Assembly (NCBI GenBank): GCA_964035575.1 | Contig: OZ037934.1 | Location: 62,001 to 126,000 of the forward strand | Reading direction: 5' to 3' | DNA length: 64,000 nucleotides | From: Rhynchopus sp. YZ270_cl-10 | Lineage: Eukaryota; Euglenozoa; Diplonemea; Diplonemida; Diplonemidae | In this document: positions 21,132 through 32,715 of the stretch, piece after piece | Layout of the letters: each line of letters opens with the position of its first letter | Position numbering within the stretch: position 1 is the first letter of the stretch | Notes under the pieces: model-generated | Database searches by the model: none | What the model was told of the DNA's origin: nothing | What the model saw: only the letters and a program-made list of their open reading frames with translations | Translations under genes and position numbers: made by a program

Positions 21132-24100
21132 TCACGTCACGGCAGACGCCCCCGAAGGGTCGTGACGGTGATGCAGTGGTTGAGTGCCTTCCTGGGCCGC
21201 GTGCTTGAATTGCGGGTGGCAGGAGTGGCAGCACTCGTTTAGGCTTTTTCTGTCCAAGTGGCAGGCCCCACAGCGCGTCAATCTGTGGCTCAGGCAGAAG
21301 TCCATCACAAGCTCAAGGCCATCATCCTCTCTGTGGTGCAGGTTGCAGCATGTTTCCACTACGGCTCGCACTTTCACACAGGACACACATCTGACTTTTC
21401 CGTGGCTCTCACATGAGATGATCTTGGCGTTCTTGCGGGCCCCCGCGGGGGCTGGTCGCGGGGGTCTGGACCTGAAGGCTGCAGTGTCCACCGCTGCTCT
21501 GCCCCGTACCTGGCTGGATGCCTCCGTCCAGTTCGCGGCGTAGTGGTCCTGGGGGTAGAACCGAGCTGCCCATGCTTGGCTCTCCTCATACAGGATGGAG
21601 CTAGGGCCATGCGGCTGTTCGCTGCGGATGTTGTGGGTGTTGTGGGCGTTGAGGTGGCGGAGGACGGCCTCTGTCTTGGCGGAAAGCACAGCCCGTCGGT
21701 TTACCCCTTGCACCACTGTCCCTCCGAGCGCTGTCAGACTGGTGACACCTCCCTCTTTGCCTCTAGTCCAACTGTCGACTTGGACCACACTGCGTAGGTC
21801 ACGGGTGAGGCTCTGCAGTGACAGTGATTTGGCCCATACGCTCTTTTGGAAGAGAGGGTATTCTGTAGCTGCCTGGCTTAGCTGCTCCGCCCTCGCAACT
21901 TCGACCGTATCCATCGCTTCATTGCTGAGAGCGTCAGCGTCAGTGTTGAGGTTCCGCTTGACGTGGCGCCATTCGATGACGTAGCGGGGTTGCAGGTTTC
22001 GGATTTGGGCCCTGATGCGGTGGAGGAATGGCTGGAGGTTCTCTTTGCATTTTGTGTTCCCCTTGATGTGCTCGATGATCAGTTTGGAGTCGCCGTATAT
22101 GGTCGCCTGGCCACACACTTCTGGGGGTAGGCGCGAAGAAGGCAAAGGCCACTGCTAGCCCCTTCGTACTCGGCAACGTTGTTGCTTCTTGCAAATGGCA
22201 GGGGCGTAGCTACGGATGCTGCCTTCACCCCGTCGATGTATACAACTGCTCCTGCCCCTGCCCTCGCAAATACCGTACCGTTCTGTCTAGCACCACCATC
22301 AAAGAACACCTCTGTGCCCCGGCGGCCTTCTATGGTGTTGCGCACAGTGCACACGGTTTGAGACGCACAGTATGGCTGATATCTGCGGTTCTTAATACCC
22401 GGCAGGGAAAGTCCCGTGGTCAGCTCGAAGTCTATTGCGAGCTCAATGTAGCTAATAGAGTGCTCCGATCCGTTATGCGCCCATTGCAGACTGTTTACCC
22501 AGTGGTTGGTTGCGTACCATAGGTCTTCACTGTGTTTCCATGTGGCCCCCACGTCTTGGTAGCGCAGTGAAGGGAGTTGCACTCGCATGGGTTGGGGAGA
22601 AGACCATCCCCATGGGTAGTCAACCAGGCGGTGGTGGCGGGCCGTCTCTGCTGGGCGGTCATCTCGAATCTGTCTTTGCCTGACTATTTCTATGAATAGC
22701 CTTTGCAGATTACTCACTAGTGCGATCCTCTCGTGGTCGTCTCGCGGGAGAACGTTGTCGTGGCTGTCGTGACGGTACCGTGGTGCCACCCCGCAAATGA
22801 CCAGGCAGTTCGGCCAGTCCGTCCTGTCCGCGGCTGCAACAGGGTGACGGCTGCGTACCTCCTCCCACGCACTGCATTCCCACCACATATGGCGAACTGT
22901 TTCGCGGGCTTCGGTCTCACAGTAAGGGCATCCGTCGGTGATGAGGCCGGATCTACCCGTTGTTGTCATTGCCCCTGCAATGATGGAGCGAAGGATGCCT
23001 TTCTGGTACCCGGTTAGGTTGCTCTTGGGGTCTTCCAGCAGGTGCCTGGTCACTCTGCCGTCAACACCATGTTGGAGTCCGTCGTAATCGCTCGATCGCT
23101 TGTTCGCAAGGGACCTCATTAGGGCATTCCGCAGTTTGTGACGTGCCTCAGCCTCCACTGACGTGGCTTGCTTTTCGGTGAGGGTGTCAACGTCCAGCAG
23201 AGTTTGGTCTCCTGATTCGTTGGTGAATCTGACTCGGTTGGGGGCAACCCAGTCCCACCCCAAGGCGTTCAGTGATTCATTGAGGAGGAAGAACGGTCCG
23301 TAGGACAGGGAATCTCTGTGCTGCCACGCCACCGCACATAGATGTCTGCAATTTTCTCTTCTCATCTGTTTGATCCACGCACGTAACCTGCGAATGTGGA
23401 AGACCATCTCCGGGTCCAGTCGGTGGCCGTGCTGTAGGATGTGCATGACCGCCACCACAGCACGTCGCGAAGGCCCGGTCCAGACAGCTGCTGTGAAGTT
23501 TTTCTGAAGTTTTGCCCGTTTCTCCGGGGACAGGTAAGTCACAGACGCGCCATAATAGCACTTTGACCCCGCAGTCATTGCCGCTATGTGGTCTCGGTGG
23601 TTTACTGGTGTTGGGAGGGACCGCACCCTTCCCAGGTTCTTCACCGCGTTGGAGGACCTGTTGGAGATGCGATTGGAGACGGGCAAGGAGCTAAGGTTGG
23701 CGCCTGGTTGTGCGTGCTGCATGACCCCTGTGCTGTCGAAGCTGTTCTTGACAGGGAGGAACGTCGGAGGGTTGTGGCACATTAGCTCTCCGGTTTGCAC
23801 GTTGATCACCTTGATTTCACATGGGCGCGTGCGGCACGTGGAGAAGGTGAGCGACTTTGAGACACTGATGTCCATCTGGGTGAGGTGAGAGAAGATCACT
23901 GTTCGGTCAACGGCCATCTGCTGGAGCTGGTGAGATGGGGCAGTGGCGTAGATGTCGTCAACGAATGATGTGGTCTCAGCCCCCTTGCTGTCGACCTCAC
24001 GCATCCATACGCTGATAACAATGTTTATTAGGATCACACTCAATGGGCACCCCTGCATGATACCATTGGTTGGCGTGAAGGGTTCTCCCACAGACCCGTT

Positions 24101-27100
24101 GCACCGGAAGTGTCTCTTCATCTTTACATAAGCCTCTCTGAGTACCGATAGCACCACTCCATTGAAGCCCAGTCTCGCTGCAAGGCACATCGCGATGTTG
24201 ATGGGGACGGTATCAAAGCATTTCTTGAAGTCTATGGCTACTCCGAAGATGTGTTCACCGGTGAGGTGTGCGCATTCTAGCTGTGCTGCGAGGTGCCAGT
24301 ACAAGTCCTCCGTCCCGTGTTTGGGCCTGCACCCGTGCAATCCTGCAGGTGACAACTTGTCCAACCACGGGAAGGCGGATTGAGCACGTATCGATGCCCA
24401 TATCCTATAGAGGACCGCCGTGATGGTGATGGGTCGTTGCGACAGGGGGTCTCCATCACTGTCTGGTTTTGGGATTAGCGGCACCAGTGCTTGCATGAGG
24501 GCTTCAGGCCACACTCCATCCCGTTCGACGGCATTTAGGCATTCCACAAGGATGGTGATGATAGAGTCAGGTAGCTGTTCCACTTCGTGTGCTCTCCATC
24601 CGTGCATGCCTGGTGAGGTGGTACGCTTCATTCGTTTGAGTGCCTTGCGTACATCTTCCACCTTGATGTGTTCACATGTCATGTCTTCTGCCGCCGGTAG
24701 TACATCTTCGTACACTGCGAGGAAGGAGTCCCAACTTGGCTCGGGTGAGGAGGCGTATTTTTGGAATATACCACCCCATGCCTGGTTGTCTCTGAGGAGG
24801 GAGTCAACCTTGGCTGGGTCAGCCGTGAGAGTGCCATCTTGTTGCTTCATGAACGCTGCCGGCGTTGTGAAGCGGTCAGCCACATAGTCAAAGATGGTAC
24901 CTTGACCTTTGCTTCCAACGTTTTGCATGGTGTGCTTCCAATGCAGACTGCGTTGTGCCTTCATGGCGGCAAAGGCTTCTCTCTGGGAGCCTTCGAGTTT
25001 CTCTAGGAGGCGGTGCAGGTAATCCACTCCGGGGTTTGGGACGAAGAGGGCCTCAGTGATCTCGTCCCTCAGCGGGCCTCCTCGGAGTCGGGACAGCGCC
25101 TCCCACGCGTACCTCTCCCTGCGGGTCATTGCGTACGGCTTGTCCACAAGCAGTCTGGCCCTTCCTATTTGGAGAAGCGTGCGTAGGTTTCCCATGACAG
25201 CGTCCCTCGCCCTTGTTAGCTTTGAGGACGCCCCATTTTTGCTGCTGTGCTTTGTGGCGTGCCTGGCCGTCTTCACGAGGGATGTCTCGCTTCGCCCGCA
25301 GTAGTCAGAATGTGGGGACGCTATGTTGTCCTCATGGAGGAGGAGTAGGAACTTCTCACCCACCTCTGCAAACTCAGCAAGCTTGCTTTCTCCTGATGCC
25401 TCGCTCCTGTCCTTTTTCTCCAGCTGGCTAGCAAATGTCACCGCAGTCTCTGGGGTGTTCCTTGGTCTATCCAGTGGGAAGGGCTTGGGGAGCACGCATC
25501 TTCGGGTGCGGCCAGAATATACGTTTAGGTCGAGGGTGAAGGTGAGCGGTACATGTGTCGGGAAAGGGCAGTCGTCGAAGCTGGAGTCAACTGTCACTTT
25601 ATAGATCGCTGGTGCTGCCGTCGCATTCGCCAGGCACATGTCAATCCGCGTTCCGCTCGAGTTGGCCGTTCTGCAGGTGAAAGGTGGAGGGGTTCGCTGG
25701 GCAGCGGCTAGGCTCTCCGCCACATCAACCCATCTTCCAGATCTCTGCGCTGCCGCAAGAGTGACGCTATTGGAGGCGTTGCAGTTGAAGTCCCCGATGA
25801 TGATGACTGGGACTGCGTGACCCAGGCCAGTTGCCATCTCCAGTGCGTCCTTGATGAGTGCTTCTCGTTCGGCCGCCGCCTCCTGGCCTGCGTGTGCGTA
25901 GAGGGAGATGACATGGAAGGCAGCCCCTGCGCCCACCGCAACAGCTGTGTGGACCACCCTCGTTGAATCGTGGCAGCGTTTTTCCACCGGTGATTTTGGC
26001 GCGATGGTTTGCGCTAGCAGGCCACTCTTGGTCATTATCGCCACGCCTCCCGGTGCGATTTGCTGGCGCTCGCCTCCTCCCGTCTTTGTGAGGGCCTTTC
26101 CCCAGTGTACCTCCCTTCCTTTTGCGTGGAAGTATTGCCCATGTGTGCCCATGTGTTCCTTCCCGACCCTTGTCTCCTGTAGGGCAAGGATATCAGCCGG
26201 GAGGTCAGCCACGTCACGGTAGTGCGTTTGCAGCGACGTTACGTTGATGGTGGTGATGGTTAGGGGTCTGGGTGCGGGTGTAGGCGGAGCTCGGGGTTGC
26301 CGTCTGTTCCTGTTCGCCGGAGACGGTGCCTCGAGGGGGAGAATGCCGTTCTGACAGGCTCGTAGCCTTCGGAGGAGAGCCATCGGGATTCTGAGTGAAT
26401 CGTAGTGCTCAGGTCTGTACGTTAGTCCCAGCACACGGTTCCGTTGGGCAGGGCAGCCCTCACGTCGCAGTGTGCCACGACTTCCCGTGCTGGCGTTGAG
26501 GACCCATATCTCCGCCTTGAGGACCGTCGCTGCCGCCTGCAAGCAGAGGTGGTCCCCGTAGGTGCCGTCACGGCTCATGTGGTCCAGGTACATGCTGAAC
26601 GAGGTCGTGGCTGCTGCCGGCCCGGCTCCATACAGGTACCTGGACTCTTCGTTTGTGCGCAGGTGGCTGATGACGTCTCTGCGCAAGGAGGCCGCACATA
26701 TACTCCCGGTGCATTGTGAGGCGAGCGCCCTAAAGAGGCAGTTGCCGTCCCCAGGGATCACGTGACGGGAGGTGTGCAAGCTCGCTGCTGTCCGGTCCAG
26801 CCACACGTTATTTTCTGCTCTCTCTGCAATAGGGTCATCCCCCCCGCCTCTCATACTTGTACGATGCTTCCCGCACGCGTGCGCGTATCCAATCTTTGAG
26901 TCGATGCTCATCTCTGGAGATGCTGGCGTTGTTACAAGCGGGAGATATACTTTTGGAGGGACTGCTAGGGTCGCCGCCATGAGAGGTAGGGAGATGAAAG
27001 GTTCGTTGGGTACATCAAAAAATGTGTGATGAGTGACGGATGGAGAGGTTGGTGGGGATGGTCGGGAGAAAGGAGGTATGTGAATAACAATCTCATTGCC

Positions 27101-27130
27101 GATTCGGGTCCAAGCTGTTCCTAGGCACAA
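21132..27130 (-). CDS. LINE ORF2: OTU protease, APE endonuclease, RT, RNase H
   Basis: Domains in order: an OTU cysteine protease (about residues 119-245; GDGNCLFRAL with Asp128/Cys131, and His in YRPEHYDSL), an apurinic-like endonuclease (about 290-540; TINVTSL, LALQET, IIGDFNCNAS, SSGTRIDMCL), reverse transcriptase (AIDFKKCFDTV, NGIMQGCPLS, FVDDIYA near 1055), a CCHC-type finger (CPYCETEARETVRHMWWEC), then RNase H (FFDGG near 1609). A one-base deletion near 22131, compared with copy 2 (GGTAGGCGCG against GGTAGGTCGCG), breaks the frame inside RNase H. The rest continues from 22145 to the stop at 21132 and ends in two Cys/His clusters (CVSCVKVR...CCNLHH; CGACHL...CCHSCH). FVDD replaces the usual Y/FADD. 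ORF2 may instead start at 26980 (MAATLAVPPK). Confidence 0.9.
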
Positions 27131-29080
27131 GAGGGAGCTGTCCTTGTTTCGTCTTGGGCTTGGAGTCCCCTTTGGTTCCGTAGGGCTGGTATGCTGCAGC
27201 TGATTTACTGCGCGGTCTGCCCTTCAGTGCGTTCTTGCCCGTCAACGTGAGCTCCTGCTGGCGTGTTTGCTGGATGGTGTCCGTGGTTGTGGTGGTCCCA
27301 TCCTGGCTAGTCTCCTGTTTGTGTTGCCGTGTTTGGACCTCAGTCTGGACTGCCATGACCACAGGCTCTGCCTCTTTCTCCTGTTCTTCCCTCCGGCGTA
27401 GCGTAGCCTCCGCCATCTGGTTGGAGAGGAGCTGTGTGGCCTCCTGTTGCTGCGTGATCGCCGCGCCGCCGCCTCTGCGTGCTCTTTGGCTTGAACCGAC
27501 ACCATGTTGCTTTGCTGTGCAGCTGATTGGGCGACCGCCGCTGTTCTCTCCACCTCCACTTGCGTCTCCGCCACTTGTGCAGCAGTTGCCTCCACTTGCG
27601 CCCGTGTTTCGGCCGCCACTCTGTCGGCGTGAAGTACAGCGGCGTGGGCGACCCCCGTCACTTTCTCAACCTCTGCCTGGGTGCCGGCTGCCAGGTTGGC
27701 TGCTGTTGCGTCGGTGTGGGCTACGGTCATGGCCCTCAGCTCCTCCGCCATTCGCTGCGTCTGCTGCGATAAGCGTGTTGCTGTAGCCTCGGCGTGCTTG
27801 TCTGCAGTGCTGAGCATGCTCTCAAGATGGGCCTTCATCATTTCCTCCATCCTCGTTGCTGAGGCGTCAGAGTGCTGACCTGCCCTGTCCGCCCGCTCTA
27901 GCGCCTGGCTTGCCGCACCAGCTGCTGCCTCCGTTTGCTGCTGCAGCTTGTGGACTGCCTCCTTGAGGTGGTGCAGCTCGTTCTTTTTGATCTGCGACGA
28001 GAGGAGCGCCTCGTCGCTGGGTGCCTGGCGTTTCTTTTGCTCCACCTTCGCCATCATCGTCGAGATCATGCTCTCGATGCACTTGCTCAGCCGTTCAGAA
28101 TCCTGGACGGACTCCACCCGCAGCTGCTGCAAAGCGTTAGTGGTCTGCTGGGTGTGCTGTTCTGCCTTTGCAGATGCCTCCTCCCTGAGTTGCTGAAGGG
28201 TGTTCTGGGTCTGCTGGGCTTGTAGGTCCGCCTTCAATGCGATCTCCTCGCGCATGTGCTGTAAGGAGGTGGCGGTGGCGGCGGTGGCTTGCGTCACGCA
28301 CTGCTGCAGCCGTTCCTCACTGACACCGGGAGCAGACGCAGTAGCAGCAGCAGGTGAGGGTGCTGGTGCAGGGTCAGGGGTGGGTGCTGGCGCTGAAGCA
28401 TGTGCGGATGTTGGTGCAGACACAGATGCAGATACATGTGCTGGTGTGCTCTCCTCATCCCCGACTGCCCGTAGCAGCGTCACACGCCGCTCGTTGAGGG
28501 CGGTGTCGATCGCCCACCGGTCTGCAGCGGTGAGGGAAATGGCGTCGGTGACGGTGTCGGTGTCGGTGTGGTCGGCTCTTGCACCCCCACGGCCTTTGCC
28601 CCCCCTACCCCCTTTACCCCCTCTTCCCCCTTGCCTGCTGGTCATATCCTTGGTGAGGGAGCGGAATCGCGCCAGCATCGCCGTTGCCGCGGCGGCCGCC
28701 TCCTTCGCCTTCTTGGTCGCTTCCACCTTGGCGTTCAGAGTCCGCTCCTGCTCGACGTCAACGATCGTCAGCACTCGGTCGAAGCAGGAGATGGTGTGGT
28801 GCGGTGGGGGGTCTGTGGCGTGCACCTCCGCCTCCCCGCTCCTGCGCTTCCCCACCCGCGCCTTCCACTTAAGGCTCTCCAGGAGGGCCTCCACTTCGTT
28901 CAGGTAGGCGGTGGGGGGTAGGTTGGTCACGCGGTATAGCCGCGTTGATCGGACGTTGAGGGTGATGGTGGGGACGGGGCCATTTGCACCGGTTTTGTTG
29001 CACGAACCCACCTGGTCCCGTTGGCCGTCCGGGTGGACGTTACCGGGGGAGCCCGCGTGGAGGTGGGACTGGTGTTGCAT
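27093..29080 (-). CDS. LINE ORF1, coiled-coil RNA-binding type (one frameshift)
   Basis: The ATG at 29080 (MQHQSHLHAG) opens about 540 residues, followed by a change of frame near 27465 in a GCG run, after which the protein continues to 27093 (EATLRRREEQEKEAEPVV ... NSLDPNRQ). An N-terminal part with TITLNVRSTRLYRVTNLPPT could be a small nucleic-acid-binding fold. A Gly/Arg-rich segment follows (GGRGGKGGRGGKGRGGARAD), then a Ser/Pro/Ala linker, then a long Ala/Gln/Glu coiled coil. LINE ORF1 proteins normally trimerise and coat the element RNA. The last 38 bases overlap ORF2's first ATG. Confidence 0.8.
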
Positions 29081-29460
29081 GGTTCGTGTGTTTTGTTTTT
29101 CCCCCGTGTGTGTGTGGAGGTGTTTGGACGCATCGTGAGTGAAGTCTTGCGCACACAGTTGCCCTGCATTTCTACAAAGGTGCCTAAAAGTTTTTTTTTT
29201 TTTTTTTGAAAAATTGAAAAATTGATGACGTGGACACTTCGCTTTTTTCTCCTGTGAACTCCACGCAGCCTTTCCTCGCCTATCTCTCGTTTCGGCTACT
29301 ACGTCCTACTCCCGCCTCCACTCGTTAGGTAGGAACAAACGGGGATCATTGGATGCCCAGGGTAATTAGGCCCGGGTGAGATAGGTTTGGTCAGGCATTA
29401 TCCCTGCGTCAGAGTGTGGTCGAGGCTATAAGATGGAGAACACAGGACCGTGTTCTCGTA

Positions 29461-29640
29461 AAACGGGTGGGAAAATGCTGGTAGATTAATTAGGTCAGGA
29501 CAATGTAAGGATTGACAGATTGAGAGCTCTTTCTCGATCCATTGTGTGGTGGTGCATGGCCACTCCTGGTTGGTGGAGTGATTTGTCTGGTTGATTCCGT
29601 TAACGAACGAGATATTGACCTGTAGTAAACCCGAGGCCGA
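29461..29640 (+). rRNA. Isolated internal fragment of SSU (18S-type) rRNA
   Basis: Contains AAGGATTGACAGATTGAGAG, GCTCTTTCTCGAT, GGTGGTGCATGGCC, GTTGGTGGAGTGATTTGTCT and GATTCCGTTAACGAACGAGA in the order of universal SSU helices in the 3' major domain. Matches fade on both sides. Upstream bases (29260-29460) do not show the expected conserved GACGGAAGGGCACCACC block, so this is a fragment rather than a gene. It lies next to the LINE 5' end and a T tract. Confidence 0.8.
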
Positions 29641-29754
29641 GCTTCACTACTCTTTCGGGAGGGAGAGAGAGATGGGAAAGATGGAAAAAAAAGAGTGTCT
29701 TTGTTTTCAATGTTTGGGTGATCTATGATCGTCTCCGTGGGACACGTAACAGGC

Positions 29755-29972
29755 TGTGAGAGCTTGTGAGAGCTTGTGAGAGCCTGTGAGACCTTGTGAG
29801 AGCTTGTGAGAGCCTGTGAGAGCTTACTGAGAGCTAGTGAGAGTTAGTGAGAGCTAGTGAGAGCTAGTGGGAGCTGTGAGAGCTTACTGAGAGCTTGTGA
29901 GAGCTTACTGGGAGTTAGTGAGAGTTAGTGGGAGCTAGTGGGAGCTGTGAGAGCTTACTGAGAGCTGATGAC
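29755..29972. repeat. Degenerate 10-11-bp repeat (GTGAGAGCNT)
   Basis: About twenty imperfect copies of TGTGAGAGCTT / AGTGAGAGCTA. The same repeat resumes at 30675-30765 on the far side of the 9-bp array, so the array sits within it. Confidence 0.85.
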
Positions 29973-29974
29973 CT

Positions 29975-30519
29975 ACAGTATACACAGTATACACAGTATA
30001 CACAGTATACACAGTATACACAGTATACACAGTATACACAGTATACACAGTATACACAGTATACACAGTATACACAGTATACACAGTATACACAGTATAC
30101 ACAGTATACACAGTATACACAGTATACACAGTATACACAGTATACACAGTATACACAGTATACACAGTATACACAGTATACACAGTATACACAGTATACA
30201 CAGTATACACAGTATACACAGTATACACAGTATACACAGTATACACAGTATACACAGTATACACAGTATACACAGTATACACAGTATACACAGTATACAC
30301 AGTATACACAGTATACACAGTATACACAGTATACACAGTATACACAGTATACACAGTATACACAGTATACACAGTATACACAGTATACACAGTATACACA
30401 GTATACACAGTATACACAGTATACACAGTATACACAGTATACACAGTATACACAGTATACACAGTATACACAGTATACACAGTATACACAGTATACACAG
30501 TGTACACAGTATACACAAT
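29975..30519. repeat. 9-bp satellite (ACAGTATAC)n, about 60 copies
   Basis: Almost perfectly homogeneous until the last few units (TGTACACAG, ATACACAATAC). It contains the palindrome GTATAC. It is open in several frames only because the unit length is a multiple of three; it is not a gene. Confidence 0.97.
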
Positions 30520-30674
30520 ACAAACGCCAGGTGGTCTGAAGAGTGATCTGACCACATTGTCCCAGTATAACATACGCCCAATAAATCCATTGAAGAAGGA
30601 ATATTTCACGTTTGACCACCACAGAATACATGTTGCCAGCCACACCACACCACTAACAAAAAACCCCTCAGAGT

Positions 30675-30765
30675 TAGTGAGACCTTGTGAGAGCCTGTGA
30701 GAGCTTGTGAGAGCTTGTGAGAGTCTGTGAGAGCCTGTGAGAGCTTACTGAGAGCTAGTAAAAAA
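30675..30765. repeat. Second block of the GTGAGAGCNT repeat
   Basis: Same degenerate unit as 29755-29972, including the GAGAGCTTACTGAGAGCTAG ending. The following 30766-31547 is AT-rich with no recognised gene. Confidence 0.85.
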
Positions 30766-31547
30766 ATCTCTCCCCGTTCATAGATCACCCAATGTTGAGA
30801 AAAAAGTGGAGGGGTTAAAAAAAGGGGTGAGGTGAAAATAAAGAAGATAAATGTGACTCTCATACACACAGATCGAGAAAAAAAAGGTGGAGTGGTGCTC
30901 CAACCATGCAGAAAAATTGAAAGTGAAAACACTTTTTATTATAATCTGGCCCCATCACACAATTCAGGTGGAAACAGATCAAAACATCACATCTGGAGCA
31001 GAAGCTAGGATCTAGAGGAGTTTATGAAACTGCGTAGAAACTTTTGTTCTTCTGAATATTCGTAAGAAGGTGGAATAACCACGAAAAAACACACCAAACC
31101 ACTCACAACCCCCCCGGAAATGTGTCGCAGTGCCAAAAATGAGAGAAAATGGAAGAAAACCATGACGACGTTCAAGCCACAAACCTGTTGTTCTGCTTTT
31201 GAAACCCTACACACACACACACCCTTTCCCCCCTCATCTCATCCGTGAGCAAATCAGAAGCCACTGGACAACTTGGGACCAACCTCACTGCACACACCCA
31301 CTATCTATCAGCTGGTAACACATGAGCCATCCTCACGTACGTACTCTTAGACCACTAAAAGAAGGAGAAGTTGAAAGATGAATATACCACACATTGCGTG
31401 CACATCTGAGAAGCACACGACGCTAAAGTAAATGACTTTGACTTCTGGTTTTACTTTGTGGTGTCACCGCTGGCTCAACGGTAACCACAAAAAAAAAATC
31501 AAATCATTTTACCGCCGTGGATACAGAGCACACAGCCACCCCCATCC

Positions 31548-32285
31548 CTATTTATCAGACCGCTCTGACCCCATCTCTGTTGCTGATTTGAAGATGGCGC
31601 CGTCTGTGACTCCGAGGCCTGCGAGGGTGATGTTCTTGTCGTGGAGGGGCACACCGTTGAAGGAGAGCTGCACCTGCGACACATGGCAGCGACGTGCGTT
31701 GGCAACGCTGAGCTCGAAGGCGCCGAGGGGCGTGCAGGCAGGGGCGGAGACATTGGCCACAGACCCCGACGGTGTCTTCACGTAGATGTTCATGGGGCCT
31801 CCACTGACGGGGATGACGTGCAGGACAGAGCCTTGCACGACGTTCGATCTGGAGAGAATGTCTGCGTCTTCAAGGTTAACGCCCTCGAAGCACACCTTGT
31901 TAGGTCGCGGGATGTCTACAGGAAAGCGTGCACGCACCATGGATAGGGTTTCCTGCGCACTCAGCTCCAAATCAAATGAACGCCCCTCCGTCACGACCTT
32001 GAAATGCACAGTGATCAACGTCGCACGCTGTGCACTAAGCTCCCCCGCCCGCTTCACGAGCTGCCGTTTCGCGAGCCGTGGCATCGATGCTGGCAGGTCA
32101 TCCTCCCCTTCCACCATGCAGAACGCACTCATATTCGTCAGACCCTCGGCTGCCAAAGGGCCTGCCCATTGCTGCAGACCGAGCTTGATGAGTTCCTGCA
32201 TCACTTCGTCCCCCACACAGGACACCTCTCCACATGGTGCGCTTGGTGCAGGTGGTGCAGAGGCCTGGTGTCCATCAGCGCCCAT
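31548..32285 (-). CDS. SAM-like + two ubiquitin-like domains protein
   Basis: A single exon of 245 aa. Residues about 26-84 (VMQELIKLGLQQWAGPLAAE, LPRLAKRQLVKRAGEL-like) resemble a sterile-alpha-motif helical domain (FCMVEGEDDL, MPRLAKRQL). Two beta-grasp units follow: about 90-165 (ITVHFKVVTEGRSFDLELSA, KVCFEGVNLEDADIL, GSVLHVIPV) and about 166-240 (MNIYVKTPSGSVANVS, VQLSFNGVPLHDKNITLAGL). No C-terminal GG is present, so the ubiquitin folds are built-in binding domains, not conjugated modifiers. An adaptor role is likely; partner unknown. The 5' UTR is a CACAA/CACAG repeat (32288-32326). Confidence 0.7.
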   Translation of the reverse strand: MGADGHQASAPPAPSAPCGEVSCVGDEVMQELIKLGLQQWAGPLAAEGLTNMSAFCMVEGEDDLPASMPRLAKRQLVKRAGELSAQRATLITVHFKVVTEGRSFDLELSAQETLSMVRARFPVDIPRPNKVCFEGVNLEDADILSRSNVVQGSVLHVIPVSGGPMNIYVKTPSGSVANVSAPACTPLGAFELSVANARRCHVSQVQLSFNGVPLHDKNITLAGLGVTDGAIFKSATEMGSERSDK

Positions 32286-32287
32286 TT

Positions 32288-32326
32288 GTGTTGTGTTGTG
32301 TTGTGTTGTGTTGTGCTGTGCTGTGC
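32288..32326. repeat. Pentanucleotide repeat in 5' UTR
   Basis: About eight TGTGT/TGTGC-type units (ACACA on the coding strand) immediately upstream of the SAM/ubiquitin-like gene. CAACACAACACAAC also occurs in the 5' UTRs of the cold-shock genes. Confidence 0.8.
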
Positions 32327-32652
32327 TTGAATAGATGACGTGGAAAACTGAACAAAAATATTATACCAACTGATCTGTAATTATCAATCTACATCCCTAA
32401 TTTTTTCCCCGTAATTTTTTCCCTGGCAACTTTTTTCCAAATCCCTGGAAGCGGAAGCAAATTAGGAAACAGCCTGGCAGCCTGCTGTACAAACAGGGTT
32501 GGAGGTGCGTCTATTGACCCGGTCTCAAGATCGGGCAGTGCTGACGCTAAGGAAAAAAACCGGTCACATATGACCAAAAAAAAAGTGAAAATCCCAAAAC
32601 CCGTATACGTATACGTATACCGCTCCCAACGGTAGGCATGAGAAAAATGTAA

Positions 32653-32715
32653 GTTTTTTTTTTTTTTTTGAAAACTTGGTTGTATTAGTGTAGCCACCCT
32701 AGAGTGTGCTCCACT
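32653..32715 (-). repeat. SINE-like repeat, family 1, with A tail
   Basis: The minus strand reads GTGGAGCACACTCTAGGGTG, GCTACACTAATACAACCAAG, TTTTC and then a run of A. This is the clearest copy of the family. Confidence 0.7.

Larger units (their letters stand above)
21058..29190 (-). mobile_element. Near-complete non-LTR retrotransposon (LINE) with OTU domain
   Basis: ORF1 (about 29080-27093) and ORF2 (27130-21132) lie in order on the minus strand. A short 3' UTR and the tail GGGGCCATATTCTGAGCAAG...TTATCAAACACAC follow. The 3' end is a CA run, not poly(A). The 5' limit is placed before a T tract at 29191-29207, which may belong to another insertion. Each ORF shows a single frameshift, so the copy looks recently active but probably dead. 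RNase H after the RT puts it near the I/Ingi/R1-type groups; the exact clade needs a tree. Confidence 0.9.

Noticed and set aside
29915-30648. Several 190-240-codon open frames of repeated CVY, TQY or HSI residues
   Set aside because: They are the 9-bp satellite read in frames; no natural ends.
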